DNA of 64,000 bases from Bacillus sp. REN10. GTDB taxonomy: Bacteria > Bacillota > Bacilli > Bacillales > Domibacillaceae. Location of the stretch: assembly GCF_016820555.1 (NCBI RefSeq), contig NZ_JADHDW010000009.1, positions 1-64,000 on the forward strand, in the 5' to 3' direction. The notes below the pieces were generated by a model. It saw only the letters and a list, made by a program, of their open reading frames with translations, made no database searches and was not told where the DNA came from. This document shows positions 8,916-18,403 of this stretch, piece after piece. The position numbers and the translations under genes are program-made. How positions within the stretch are numbered: the stretch's first letter is position 1; every line of letters begins with the position of its first letter.

Positions 8916-9446
8916 TTAGCCTCGGTAAGTTAAGTACTTTTCATACCACTTATCGATAAATTCCTTTGAAAATGGCCCTTTTTGTTGATGAATTAAGTAA
9001 ATAAGGTGGTCAATGTTGCGCTTTAATATTTTGTCAATGACATCCGGATAATTCATTTCCTTGCTATGCTGTGCATATTCATCCTCATCGAGTAAAATAT
9101 AAGATCGGTCAGGAAACACTTTAATATCTAAATCATAGTCAATATACTTTAGCGCTTCATGATCATACACAAAAGGAGAGCTAATATTGCAATAATAATA
9201 GATGCCGTCTGTTCTCAGCATCCCAATGATATTAAACCATTGCCGGGCATGAAAATAACATATCGCTGGTTCTCTTGTCACCCACGTTCTTCCATCTGAC
9301 TCCGTTACAATCGTGTGGTCATTCCCACCAATTACAAGGTTGTTGTTTGCTTTTAAGACAATGGTCTCTTCCCAAACACGATGAATATTTCCGTCATGCT
9401 TGTAACTATGTATTTGGATGGATTCACCTTCTCTGGGAATCGCCAT
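8916..9446 (-). CDS. ygaC: Nucleoside tri-/diphosphatase Ntdp-type protein (YgaC, DUF402)
   Basis: A 176-residue DUF402 protein with exactly the length of B. subtilis YgaC. Characterised relatives are divalent-metal-dependent phosphatases that hydrolyse nucleoside tri- and diphosphates. The acidic, aromatic core ([32 protein letters not shown]) holds the family's conserved metal-binding carboxylates. ATG 9446 has AGTAGGGGAAAATC in front. It is a single-gene unit between ygaD and sspE, the B. subtilis order. Confidence 0.85.
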   Translation of the reverse strand: MAIPREGESIQIHSYKHDGNIHRVWEETIVLKANNNLVIGGNDHTIVTESDGRTWVTREPAICYFHARQWFNIIGMLRTDGIYYYCNISSPFVYDHEALKYIDYDLDIKVFPDRSYILLDEDEYAQHSKEMNYPDVIDKILKRNIDHLIYLIHQQKGPFSKEFIDKWYEKYLTYRG

Positions 9447-9579
9447 GATTTTCCCCTACTTTCATTTAAAGCACTTTGACTTTACTTTTTCCTTAATTTA
9501 TTTAAATCAAACATTCTATATTACACTATTATAACGATTTAGACTTCAAATGAAAACTAAAGAGGTCATTTAATCAAAG

Positions 9580-9619
9580 AAAAAGACTGTCATCCGACAA
9601 TTTCGGAGACAGTCTTTTT
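9580..9619 (-). terminator. Terminator of sspE
   Basis: AAAAAGACTGTC (9580-9591) / GACAGTCTTTTT (9608-9619) with inner CCGA/TCGG pairing; A- and T-tracts on both sides. Confidence 0.9.
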
Positions 9620-9648
9620 CCCTTAATTTTTCACTTAAGGCAATGGCC

Positions 9649-9846
9649 TTAGCTGTTTCGAGAAGCTCTGTTCTTGTTCGATTCTGATTGAGCATTTTGT
9701 TGTCTTACATGTTGAGCATCTGTCTCAGCACCAAACTCTGTACCAAATGCAGCTTGTCCTGCAGCAGAAGTAGCATTTTGTTGTTTCACATGGTTAGCAT
9801 CTGTACCTGCAGCTGTTTTTCCTCTGAAATTCGGTTGATTTTTCAT
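9649..9846 (-). CDS. sspE: Gamma-type small acid-soluble spore protein
   Basis: A 65-residue Gln/Asn/Ala-rich protein with an imperfect internal duplication: GTDANHVKQQNA and ETDAQHVRQQNA, each near a G-F/T-E segment. This is the gamma-SASP family, which stores amino acids in the spore core and is degraded by the GPR protease during germination. GGAGGTGAAAAGGG precedes ATG 9846. The gene implies a spore-former. No convincing sigma-G promoter could be seen in the short gap after fabL. Confidence 0.9.
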   Translation of the reverse strand: MKNQPNFRGKTAAGTDANHVKQQNATSAAGQAAFGTEFGAETDAQHVRQQNAQSESNKNRASRNS

Positions 9847-9915
9847 CCCTTTTCACCTCCACAAAACTTAATTTGTCCCGGAAGGAAAAGAAATATCCAA
9901 AAAAATTTAAAAAAA

Positions 9916-10722
<807 letters not shown>

Positions 10723-10760
10723 CTAACCGGTAAAACATAAATGAAAAAGGGGGTCTATTT

Positions 10761-10985
10761 ATGTATGTCGGTCGTGATTTAACTGAATTATCGATGATGT
10801 CCATCAAAGATTGGGAAAAGTCTGAACTTGCCTATTTTCATCACTCGTTTCAACAAATTGTCCCTTATTTAAATGCAGAAGGGCAAACGATTCATCAAGA
10901 TATCGTTGAAGAAATCATGAGCCGTGGCGGATTGAAAAGACAAGAAGCGGATTACACACACGGCACAGAAATTTCCTTCGACTAA
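10761..10985 (+). CDS. yfhS: Uncharacterised small protein YfhS
   Basis: A 74-residue soluble, slightly acidic protein, the same length as B. subtilis YfhS and in the same place beside mutY. No domain of known function can be seen. AAGGGGGTCTATTT precedes the ATG. It converges with mutY, their stop codons overlapping by 4 bases. The function is unknown. Confidence 0.7.
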   Translation: MYVGRDLTELSMMSIKDWEKSELAYFHHSFQQIVPYLNAEGQTIHQDIVEEIMSRGGLKRQEADYTHGTEISFD

Positions 10986-12076
10986 AGCTGGTTCGCTTGA
11001 CGCCAAATTTTCTGATGGGAGACGGAAAAAGCAAAACGTTCGACCTCTCCCTTTTTTACCCACTGACTATTTTCTTTTGTTACGGGTGCTTTTTTGATTT
11101 TTCCATAATACACATCAATATCCCAAGTTAAATGAGAAAACACATGCTGGATTTTAGCAATGGACTCCACTTGTAGCTCGACATCGAGTCCATACTGTTT
11201 ACGGAAAAATAACTCAAGCTCTATTTTCGGATTTCCTGTCCCACTCAGCTCGACATTCGGAAATTCCCATAAATTCGCCAACAATCCTGTCTCTGGCCGC
11301 TTTTGAATAAGCACATCTCCTTCTTCTGTCTCAATGACAGCGGCACCAAGATGCACATGCTTCATATTTTTCTTTTTTGTTTTAACCGGAAGTTCTTGCT
11401 GCACGCCTTCATGGAAAGCATGACAATGATCGCGTACAGGACAAAGCAGACAAGAAGGTGAGGTTGGTGTACAGATTAAGGCACCAAGCTCCATTAGTGC
11501 TTGGTTAAAAGAAGAGGGATCTTCTTTAGAAATCAACTGCCGCACCGCTTCTTCAAAGATTTTTCTTGAGGACGCTTTGGCAATATCATCCCAAATGGAT
11601 AAAATACGTGACATTACCCTCATCACATTTCCGTCAACCGCAGGTTCTGGCACACCGTAAGCAATGCTTAAAATAGCGCCGCTTGTATAGGGACCCACTC
11701 CTTTCAACGAAGAAATCTCTTCTTTTGTGTTCGGCACTCTCCCACCATATTCTTCTTTCACTTCACGCACCGCTGCTTGTAAATTACGGACGCGTGAATA
11801 ATATCCGAGGCCTTCCCATGCTTTTAATACCGCTTCTTCTTCAGCATCTGCCAGCGCTTCAATCGTTGGGAACTTGTCGATGAAATGATTAAAATAAGGA
11901 ATCACCGTATCAACTCGTGTTTGTTGTAACATAATTTCAGAAACCCATACTTTGTAAGGGTCTTGATCTTTTCTCCACGGTAAATCTCTCTTTTCTGCTT
12001 GATACCACGAGATTAAATCGTGTTGAAATTGTTCAATATTTACATTTTGCAATGATTTCAATGATGGAAAATTCAC
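10982..12076 (-). CDS. mutY: A/G-specific adenine glycosylase MutY
   Basis: A 364-residue base-excision repair enzyme that removes adenine paired with 8-oxoguanine. It has [10 protein letters not shown] with the catalytic Glu, the helix-hairpin-helix [12 protein letters not shown] followed by VDGNV with the catalytic Asp, the [4Fe-4S] loop C-x6-C-x2-C-x5-C, and a C-terminal NUDIX-like domain (from about 235) that senses 8-oxoG. The start is GTG 12076 with GGAGGTTAATT directly upstream. Divergent from yfhP, convergent with yfhS. Confidence 0.93.
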   Translation of the reverse strand: MNFPSLKSLQNVNIEQFQHDLISWYQAEKRDLPWRKDQDPYKVWVSEIMLQQTRVDTVIPYFNHFIDKFPTIEALADAEEEAVLKAWEGLGYYSRVRNLQAAVREVKEEYGGRVPNTKEEISSLKGVGPYTSGAILSIAYGVPEPAVDGNVMRVMSRILSIWDDIAKASSRKIFEEAVRQLISKEDPSSFNQALMELGALICTPTSPSCLLCPVRDHCHAFHEGVQQELPVKTKKKNMKHVHLGAAVIETEEGDVLIQKRPETGLLANLWEFPNVELSGTGNPKIELELFFRKQYGLDVELQVESIAKIQHVFSHLTWDIDVYYGKIKKAPVTKENSQWVKKGEVERFAFSVSHQKIWRQANQL

Positions 12077-12156
12077 AATTAACCTCCGAAAATGTTAAAA
12101 TAAAGATAAGGAAGATACCATTTCGTTTGCATCCTATTTATAAGGAGGTACCCTGC

Positions 12157-13143
12157 TTGGATACTGGAACTCACATTGTCATGGGATTTGCTTTAGGAGG
12201 CTTGTCTACCCTTGATCCTGTCGTTGCTGCTGATCCGGTGACAAAATATGCCGTACTAACAGCCGTCGTCATCGGTTCTCAAGCACCTGATATAGATACC
12301 ATATTAAAGCTTAGAAATAATGCTGTCTACATTCGAAATCATCGGGGAGCAACTCACTCCATTCCAGCGGTGCTTCTATGGCCCGTTCTCATTGTAGCTG
12401 CTCTCTCCTTCTTCATGCCAGAGAGCAATTTATTACATTTATGGCTATGGTCACAATTCGCCGTTTTTCTGCACGTCTTTGTTGATATTTTTAACGCTTA
12501 TGGCACTCAAGCACTAAGACCCTTCTCATCGAAGTGGCTTGCCTTAGGTGTTATTAATACATTTGATCCTTTTATCTTTTCCATCCATGTCATCGGTCTC
12601 ATTTTTTGGGTAATTGGGTTCAATCCCGGTTACACCTTTATTGTCATTTATCTCATTCTCATCGGATACTATATATTGCGCTTTCAAATGCAAGGGGCGA
12701 TTCGAAATGCTGTGCATCGGCTCATTCCTGACGCCGAAGAAGTGATCATCGCACCAACTATTCGCTTTAACCTTTGGAGAATTGCGGTGAAAACACCGAC
12801 TCATTTTTATGTCGCAAGAGGGTATCGCCGCTCAGTCACGATTGTGGATAAGTACAAGCGAGTCCCGATACCGGACAGCCCGCTTTTTCAGGCAGCAAAA
12901 CAAGATGCTAATTTAGGTGCCTTTCTTCATTTCTCTCCCGTTTATCGCTGGGAAATCGCTGAATACGACGATTGCTACGAAGTGAAATTCATTGATCTTC
13001 GCTATCGAAACAACGGCTACTATCCATTCGTCGCTGTCGTCCAGCTTGACCTTGATCATCAAATCGTCGGTTCCTACACTGGTTGGATTTTCAGCGAAGA
13101 AAAACTGAGAAAGAAATTAGAATTCGTCCCTGGATCGAATTGA
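12157..13143 (+). CDS. yfhP: YfhP-like membrane protein of the YdjM/LexA-regulated hydrolase family
   Basis: A 328-residue protein with about five N-terminal membrane helices and a soluble C-terminal half. Histidines sit in THIVMGFALGG, in SQAPDIDTI...HRGATHS and in FLHVFVDIFNAYG; this His/Asp pattern defines the YdjM-type predicted metal-dependent hydrolases. I start at TTG 12157, as AAGGAGG lies 8 bases upstream and the family begins M-D-T-x-T-H; longer readings would run back into mutY. The role is not established, although B. subtilis YfhP has been described as a regulatory membrane protein. Confidence 0.78.
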   Translation: MDTGTHIVMGFALGGLSTLDPVVAADPVTKYAVLTAVVIGSQAPDIDTILKLRNNAVYIRNHRGATHSIPAVLLWPVLIVAALSFFMPESNLLHLWLWSQFAVFLHVFVDIFNAYGTQALRPFSSKWLALGVINTFDPFIFSIHVIGLIFWVIGFNPGYTFIVIYLILIGYYILRFQMQGAIRNAVHRLIPDAEEVIIAPTIRFNLWRIAVKTPTHFYVARGYRRSVTIVDKYKRVPIPDSPLFQAAKQDANLGAFLHFSPVYRWEIAEYDDCYEVKFIDLRYRNNGYYPFVAVVQLDLDHQIVGSYTGWIFSEEKLRKKLEFVPGSN

Positions 13144-13144
13144 G

Positions 13145-13175
13145 AAAAGCCTGCGCAGAAGTTGCGTAGGCTTTT
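13145..13175 (+). terminator. Terminator of yfhP
   Basis: AAAAGCCTGCGCA (13145-13157) / TGCGTAGGCTTTT (13163-13175), one mismatch in the stem. Confidence 0.85.
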
Positions 13176-13306
13176 GACTATGACTAACTTTGAGATGAAG
13201 GGACTCTCTTTTGCGCACTTGACTTGTTTCTTGCGCAGTCGCTCGGACGTTTTGCGGAGACTCGCCCCTTTTTGCCTCCTTCTCTATCTGCTATGCGCGC
13301 ACATAT

Positions 13307-13331
13307 AAAAAACCTGCCACAGCAGGTTTTT
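13307..13331 (-). terminator. Terminator of yfhH-yfhJ
   Basis: AAAAAACCTGC (13307-13317) / GCAGGTTTTT (13322-13331). The 130 bases between this and the yfhP terminator hold no gene I can see. Confidence 0.85.
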
Positions 13332-13599
13332 AATGTTTCACATCATGCTCGTCGTTGAGCAGATGTTTGTATTTTTCATAGCGGCCAGCAAATTCGTGGA
13401 GACGGCTGCCATAGTTTTCAATCCATTGACGGACGACTTTCTCAGTCATTTCTTTCCCTCGATAGTCATGACCCGCTTTAGCATAGGTCGCTTCGAAGTC
13501 TTCCCAAAGCAATTCCACCCATGTTCTCGCTCGAGCGTGGGATAAGCTATCATTTTTATTAAGCAACACCGACGTCAACTTTTCAAACATTTCTTCCAT
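13330..13599 (-). CDS. yfhJ: WVELL-family protein YfhJ
   Basis: An 89-residue soluble protein named for its WVELLWEDFEATYAKAG motif, with a second conserved stretch VVRQWIENYGSRLHEF. It matches B. subtilis YfhJ in length and neighbours. I take ATG 13599, with GAGGTGAAAGCG in front; the ribosome site overlaps the yfhH stop codon, pointing to translational coupling. The function is unknown. Confidence 0.8.
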   Translation of the reverse strand: MEEMFEKLTSVLLNKNDSLSHARARTWVELLWEDFEATYAKAGHDYRGKEMTEKVVRQWIENYGSRLHEFAGRYEKYKHLLNDEHDVKH

Positions 13600-13609
13600 C
13601 GCTTTCACC

Positions 13610-13945
13610 TCACTGTTCCAGTTTTTGTGTTTCTTTCAACATTGAAATGGGTAATCCTTCCTCTTGGCCATTTCCACTTAAACGGTATCCCCAAGCGAAC
13701 ACGCCATTCATGTAATCAACTTTGAAATAACTTCCGGGCGCTCCGATAATTTCATAAATTTTCCCTGGTTCAAAATCATCAGGATTTAGTAAATAAGCTT
13801 CGGCCATCACCGCTTTTCTCTCAAGCACAGCAAATTCATTGACGATGCCCAGTTGTTCCGCTTTTCTTGCCTTTTCTTTTAAACGTGAAATTTCTTGCTT
13901 TAACTCGAATTCTGTCATCTCACTGTAACGTTTTTCTGTTTCCAC
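13610..13945 (-). CDS. yfhH: DUF1811-family protein YfhH
   Basis: A 111-residue protein. The N-terminal half is a helical, charged segment (KRYSEMTEFELKQEISRLKEKARKAEQ); the C-terminal half is a small beta fold (KIYEIIGAPGSYFKVDYMNGVFAWGYRL). The B. subtilis YfhH family is DUF1811. Two starts are possible: TTG 13954 directly touches the AAGGGG site, so GTG 13945 (9 bases away) is preferred. It forms a two-gene unit with yfhJ. The role is unknown. Confidence 0.78.
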   Translation of the reverse strand: METEKRYSEMTEFELKQEISRLKEKARKAEQLGIVNEFAVLERKAVMAEAYLLNPDDFEPGKIYEIIGAPGSYFKVDYMNGVFAWGYRLSGNGQEEGLPISMLKETQKLEQ

Positions 13946-14009
13946 TAGTTGCAACCCCTTTTTTCCTTAAGTATATTAAAAGAACAAGATATTTGAAAGG
14001 ATGAAGCCA

Positions 14010-14681
14010 TTGAAAAACTGTATAATTACTGGTGGTGGCTCTGGGCTTGGTAAAGAACTAGCACTTATTTATAGTCAAAAAGGGTACCATGTTCACATTA
14101 TTGGCCGCTATGCAGAAAAATTAGCGGAAGTCAAACAAGAGATAGAATCAATGGGAGGACTCGCTTCCGTTTATCAGCTAAACTTGCGGAATCCTGCAGA
14201 AATTGAACGCTTAGCGCAACATTTTGAAGCTCACGCGAAAAAAGTCGAATTCCTTATTAATAATGCCGGTATTGGGATATTCGGACCTTTCGAAGAAATT
14301 GACCCAGATGATCTCGAAACGACGTTTGAAACAAACGTGTATGCTCCAATCATGATGACAAAAGCCTTTTTGCCTTTAATGAGTGAAAATGGACGAGTCA
14401 TCAATATTATTTCGACAGCCGGCCTGCGAGGAAAGAAAAACGAAGCGATTTACAGTGCTAGTAAGTTTGCTTTACGTGGATTTACTGAAAGTATGCAGCA
14501 AGAATTTGCAGACAGCAGCCTTCAATTTGTGGCCGCTTATATGGGTGGGATGAACACACCGTTTTGGGAACACTCCACTCATATTACAGATGCATCACGT
14601 CTAAAAAAAGCAGCGGAAGTCGCGCAAAAAATTGCCGTTGAAGCAGAAGAAAAAACGGAAATCATTATTGAATCCAATTAA
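14010..14681 (+). CDS. Short-chain dehydrogenase/reductase
   Basis: A 223-residue classical SDR. TGGGSGLGKELA is the cofactor loop, NNAGIGIFGP follows, and the catalytic Ser/Tyr/Lys are in STAGLRGK...IYSASKFALRGF. The protein is short for the family (usually about 250) and stops soon after the substrate loop, without obvious truncation damage. TTG 14010 is favoured because GAAAGG lies 9 bases upstream; ATG 14001 abuts that site. Its 3' end overlaps recX by 4 bases tail to tail. The substrate is unknown. Confidence 0.8.
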   Translation: MKNCIITGGGSGLGKELALIYSQKGYHVHIIGRYAEKLAEVKQEIESMGGLASVYQLNLRNPAEIERLAQHFEAHAKKVEFLINNAGIGIFGPFEEIDPDDLETTFETNVYAPIMMTKAFLPLMSENGRVINIISTAGLRGKKNEAIYSASKFALRGFTESMQQEFADSSLQFVAAYMGGMNTPFWEHSTHITDASRLKKAAEVAQKIAVEAEEKTEIIIESN

Positions 14682-15472
14682 TCTTGTTGTAACTGCTCCA
14701 TAGCCTTTTCAATCTCACTAATGGAAAAGCCCTTTCGATAAAGCGATTGCTTCATCTTTTGTCTATACTCACCGCCTGTATATTTACTGTACTTGCGGTG
14801 AGCTTTTTCTGCTTGATACATTAACGCTTCCTGCTGCTCTTCATCCTCACTCGCTTGTTCAGCAACCACAGCCTCTTGAATAACGTCCCAGCCGTAACCT
14901 TTTCTCATTAAAGCTTGTTCTATTTTCTGCTTCTGCACAATGAATGATTCTTTTTTATATTTTTTTCGGTATTTATTAGCAAGGGCCGTCGCTTTTTCAA
15001 GTTGGCTACTGAAATCAAACGATAAAAGCACCTCTTCTATCCATTTTTCTTGTATCCCTTTCTCTTTTAGCTCGCGCTGGATCACAATTGGACCTTTATC
15101 TGTTGTATTGATTTGCGTGTTCATATACGCTTTAGCAAACTGAGCATCATCTAAGTAATTAAGCCGATGAAGCGAACGGATAATCTCTTCGATTGCTTCA
15201 GGTTCAATCTCTTTTTTCTGTAAATAATCACGAACCTCTTTCTCCGATCTCATTCGAATCGACAGAAAGTGAATCGCTATGTTCAATCCTTTTTGCACAC
15301 CATCTTGACGCGTAATCACTTCGATGTCTTCCTTGCTTATGTCCATGCCCTTTTTCAAATGAAAGCGAATCAATAACGCTTCATCAACACTAAAGGCATA
15401 CTCTTCATTTAAAAATATATTGTAGCGGTCCTTCCGCTTCTCTTGTTGGGATATTTTTGTAATAACAGCCAT
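14678..15472 (-). CDS. recX: Regulatory protein RecX
   Basis: A 264-residue RecA modulator made of repeated three-helix units: RMRSEKEVRDYLQKK / LNYLDDAQFAKAYM / GPIVIQRELKEKGI are the hallmark RecX sequences, with further repeats towards the C terminus. In Bacillus the family acts on RecA filaments during recombination and DNA repair. AGAGGTGATTAT precedes ATG 15472. The position beside yfhF and yfhH is the B. subtilis one (recX = yfhG). Confidence 0.92.
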   Translation of the reverse strand: MAVITKISQQEKRKDRYNIFLNEEYAFSVDEALLIRFHLKKGMDISKEDIEVITRQDGVQKGLNIAIHFLSIRMRSEKEVRDYLQKKEIEPEAIEEIIRSLHRLNYLDDAQFAKAYMNTQINTTDKGPIVIQRELKEKGIQEKWIEEVLLSFDFSSQLEKATALANKYRKKYKKESFIVQKQKIEQALMRKGYGWDVIQEAVVAEQASEDEEQQEALMYQAEKAHRKYSKYTGGEYRQKMKQSLYRKGFSISEIEKAMEQLQQD

Positions 15473-15564
15473 ATAATCACCTCTTCTTACACTTTAACAC
15501 ACTAAAAATGTTTTATAATGCAGCAAGCAGGTAAAATAGAAAGAAAATAAGGGGGGCGAACAAC

Positions 15565-16470
15565 ATGAAAGTAGCGATTGCTGGAGGCACTGGATTTGTC
15601 GGCAAAGCACTAACGATCGAATTGCTAAAAAATGGGTATGAGGTGTATGTTTTAACACGCAATACGAACGGAAAAACAAATACTGACCAGAAAAAGTATG
15701 TAAAATGGATGACCGCTGATGCTGCTCCTGAACAAGAACTTCAAAACGTAGAAATATTCATCAACTTAGCTGGTGAATCGTTAAATAGCGGCCGCTGGAC
15801 AGAAGAAAGAAAACAGCGGATTTTAGAAAGCCGCATTTCTTCAACGAAAGAAGTTCTCCGCATTATGGGAGAACTCCCCAACAAACCAGAAGTATTGATT
15901 AATGCCAGCGCAATTGGCTACTACCCTATTTCAAACATAGAAACGTTTACCGAAGCATCATCAGCAGCTGGCAACGGTTTTCTCGCTCATACCGTAAAGC
16001 TCTGGGAAGAAGTGGCTCAGCAAGCAGAAACTTTAGGCATACGCACCGTTCTCACTCGCTTTGGTGTCATCCTCGGGAAAGAAGATGGCGCTCTTCCACG
16101 CATGGCCTTACCTTACCAACTATTTGTAGGAGGAACAGTCGGTTCAGGCAAGCAATGGATGTCATGGATTCACCTGACTGATGTCGCTAGAGCCATTGTA
16201 TTCGCGATCGAAAATAAAGAGATTCATGGCCCTGTCAATGTGACAGCGCCATCGCCAGAAACAATGGAGAGATTAGGAAAAGCACTCGCCAAAACACTCC
16301 ATCGTCCGCATTGGCTATTCGTTCCAAGCATCGCTTTAAAAGTGATTCTCGGTGAAATGAGCACGCTCGTATTAGATGGGCAACGCGTTCTCCCTGAAAA
16401 GCTTCTTTCCCATCAATTCACATTTCAGTTTCCTGATATTCACTCCGCTCTTCAAGATATTTACACATAA
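15565..16470 (+). CDS. yfhF: TIGR01777-type NAD(P)-dependent epimerase YfhF
   Basis: A 301-residue extended SDR. N-terminal GGTGFVGKALT binds the dinucleotide; LAGESLNSGRWTEERKQRI and INASAIGYYP are signatures of the TIGR01777 group; a C-terminal DUF1731-like tail begins near residue 250. Family members are related to sugar-nucleotide epimerases and to cell-division factor SulA homologues, but the substrate is unknown. AAGGGGGGCGAACAAC precedes the ATG. Divergent from recX. Confidence 0.85.
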   Translation: MKVAIAGGTGFVGKALTIELLKNGYEVYVLTRNTNGKTNTDQKKYVKWMTADAAPEQELQNVEIFINLAGESLNSGRWTEERKQRILESRISSTKEVLRIMGELPNKPEVLINASAIGYYPISNIETFTEASSAAGNGFLAHTVKLWEEVAQQAETLGIRTVLTRFGVILGKEDGALPRMALPYQLFVGGTVGSGKQWMSWIHLTDVARAIVFAIENKEIHGPVNVTAPSPETMERLGKALAKTLHRPHWLFVPSIALKVILGEMSTLVLDGQRVLPEKLLSHQFTFQFPDIHSALQDIYT

Positions 16471-16499
16471 AAGAGCTGACGTCGACGTCAGCCCTTTTC
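16471..16499. terminator. Bidirectional terminator after yfhF
   Basis: A GCTGACGTCGACGTCAGC palindrome flanked by AAAAG and CTTTT; it can also end the converging permease gene. Confidence 0.85.
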
Positions 16500-16501
16500 A
16501 T

Positions 16502-17773
16502 TTATACCTTTTCCCAGCGCACAAATAACTCTAATATAATCGATAACACAACGCCCACCATTAGACCATTGGAAATTAACGGCTGAAGAAATATCGGAAG
16601 CGTGCTAAAAATGACGGGATCAAGCGTCATTAAACTAATCCCTACTAACACAGGAACAGCAATGCGAAAAATAGTGTTCGAATTAAATTTCGTCCCTTGT
16701 AAAGATTGTAAAGCGGTTCCAAACAATTGCAAATAAGCAATAAATAAAACGGCATTCCCTACCGTAATCGGCAGCGTCGCAAAGAAATCGCCAGCGGCTG
16801 GAATCAACCCAAGTACGCTGAAAAGCAAACCACCAATAATAAACGGACGCCGGTCAAAAATGCGCGTACTTTCAAGAAATCCGAGTGAAGAAGCAAAAGG
16901 CGCATACGGAACAAGCCCTAAAGGAGCCGTCAAAGCAGTATAAATACCCGTTAAAGAAAAAGAACGATTAAATTGTTTATTCGTCGGCTCTTCTTTATAA
17001 AACGAGCTTGCTGCCTGAACAGCCGTAATCGTATTGCTCATATTCAACAAGCACGCGACAAATGTCGTAATGATAATCCCCCACTCTAAGTTAGGCTTTC
17101 CTAAAGGAAAAAGCGAAAACGATGCCGATCCACTCGAAGGAATCGCATCTACTTGAAAGAGCAAACGATACAAGATCCACCCTGCCACAATCCCGATCAA
17201 AATCGAAAAGTTGCTTAACGCTCCTTTTCCTTTCACCTTTAACACTCCAACGAGTACAGCAATCGCGACAGAAAATAAACTAACCGGAACATCCAAACCA
17301 CCACTAGGAGTGAGCTTCAACATCCCGCCAAAGAAAATGATCACTAGCTGAATGGCTAACAAAAATAAATACACACTCATCACCATCGGGGTGAAAATTT
17401 TCTTAAGCCAAGGAACTAGCCCTAGCCCTCCGATTACAACCATAACCAAACCCGAAGCGAGTATCCCCGTTGCCATCGCTCCACCAATCGTTTGTAGATC
17501 CATATTAAGAGCAGCAGCTGACGCACTAATATTCAAAAACAATCCCCACATCAACCCTGAATGCCCTTCCATTAATGGATAGCGATGGCCCCAAAGACCT
17601 TGCAACACACAGGCAATACCAGTCACAATGAGCGAACTCTTTAACGTCATCGCAATATCCGCTGATGATAAATCAAATGCTGTTCCAATTGACACCGGAA
17701 CAACAATCGTATTCGCAAAAATAAAAAAGAACCATTGCAAAGACGCAATTCCAGTTTTCATGTGCTCATTCAT
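16502..17773 (-). CDS. NCS2-family nucleobase (uracil/xanthine-type) permease
   Basis: A 423-residue transporter with about 12-14 membrane helices. The NCS2 fold shows in the LMEGHSGLMWG segment (helix 3/4 region), in the QAASSFYKEEP loop and in repeated glycine-rich helices. Members import uracil, xanthine, uric acid or related bases by proton symport; specificity cannot be read here. The ribosome site (AGAGG) is 11 bases from ATG 17773. The upstream DNA has no purine riboswitch core that I can find. This gene begins the accessory region. Confidence 0.8.
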   Translation of the reverse strand: MNEHMKTGIASLQWFFFIFANTIVVPVSIGTAFDLSSADIAMTLKSSLIVTGIACVLQGLWGHRYPLMEGHSGLMWGLFLNISASAAALNMDLQTIGGAMATGILASGLVMVVIGGLGLVPWLKKIFTPMVMSVYLFLLAIQLVIIFFGGMLKLTPSGGLDVPVSLFSVAIAVLVGVLKVKGKGALSNFSILIGIVAGWILYRLLFQVDAIPSSGSASFSLFPLGKPNLEWGIIITTFVACLLNMSNTITAVQAASSFYKEEPTNKQFNRSFSLTGIYTALTAPLGLVPYAPFASSLGFLESTRIFDRRPFIIGGLLFSVLGLIPAAGDFFATLPITVGNAVLFIAYLQLFGTALQSLQGTKFNSNTIFRIAVPVLVGISLMTLDPVIFSTLPIFLQPLISNGLMVGVVLSIILELFVRWEKV

Positions 17774-18158
17774 TTACCAACCAACCTCTTTCCTCAAACA
17801 ACCATATGAAAAGCTGAAACTATTTTAGCATAGATGTTTCATTTACGTTAGCACGGATTCCTGTATCATACTATTCTCCATGAATAAATAAGAGATCATA
17901 ATATAGATTATCTCGTCTATTTCATTTTATTAGTATCATCATTTAGAACAGATTTTTTATTTTAGACGAAAATACACAAATGGAATAAATTACATCCCTT
18001 ATTCTCCTAGCCCTTCTAAAAATTCAAATAGGTCTAACAGTATACTCAATTCAGAAGTACTAATGAAAGTATCAGTTAAGATGATGACTTGTTGAAAAAG
18101 ATACCGATGAGTCGAACTTATTTATGATGCATCAATTATTTTTTGGGAGGAAAGCAAA
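17774..18158. other. Gene-free interval before the small lipoprotein
   Basis: A 385-base AT-rich gap between divergent genes. I see no coding frame, no riboswitch core and no strong promoter; only weak -10-like sequences (for example TAAAAT on the minus strand near 17822) are present. Confidence 0.5.
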
Positions 18159-18269
18159 ATGAAAGACAAGCTATTAAAAAGTCTTATTGGAGGAACTTTA
18201 CTTTTGTCTTTAGCAGCATGTGGCGACGCTGAAGTACAAAAGAAAATCGAAAAAAGCGACGTTAAATAA
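18159..18269 (+). CDS. Very short lipoprotein, 36 codons
   Basis: The frame MKDKLLKSLIGGTLLLSLAA-C has a basic start, a hydrophobic core and a lipobox (LAAC), so it should be diacylated at Cys21 by Lgt and cut by signal peptidase II. The mature part is only 16 residues, charged (CGDAEVQKKIEKSDVK). GGGAGGAAAGCAAA stands just before the ATG, arguing for real translation. It could be a genuine micro-lipoprotein, a source of a signal peptide-derived pheromone as in enterococci, or the 5' remnant of a longer lipoprotein gene. I cannot name a family. Confidence 0.65.
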   Translation: MKDKLLKSLIGGTLLLSLAACGDAEVQKKIEKSDVK

Positions 18270-18347
18270 AAGAACTTGAGCTTTAATGTTCGTTCCACCT
18301 AAAAAGTAGTTGTCCATCGCGATATGCTGTTCCTCGATGAATGAAGG

Positions 18348-18395
18348 AAGGGGTGTCTAAAAAGTCCATTTTCACTGGCTTTTTGGACACCCCTT
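18348..18395. terminator. Long hairpin terminator before the epimerase stop
   Basis: AAGGGGTGTC (18348-18357) / GACACCCCTT (18386-18395) with inner AAAAAG/CTTTTT pairing. It suits the operon ending at 18404; its GGGTGTC end resembles IS-derived terminators but no transposase is present. Confidence 0.75.
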
Positions 18396-18403
18396 GTACA
18401 AAT

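Noticed and set aside
9847-9915. Sigma-G promoter for sspE
   Set aside because: GTATA and ATATT-like words exist, but no pair with proper -10 sequence and spacing.
17774-18158. Purine riboswitch in front of the NCS2 permease
   Set aside because: I could not find the conserved three-way-junction core on the minus strand.
18348-18395. GGGGTGTC...GACACCCC hairpin as an insertion-sequence end
   Set aside because: Single hairpin with no transposase or paired end; placed exactly where the operon needs a terminator.
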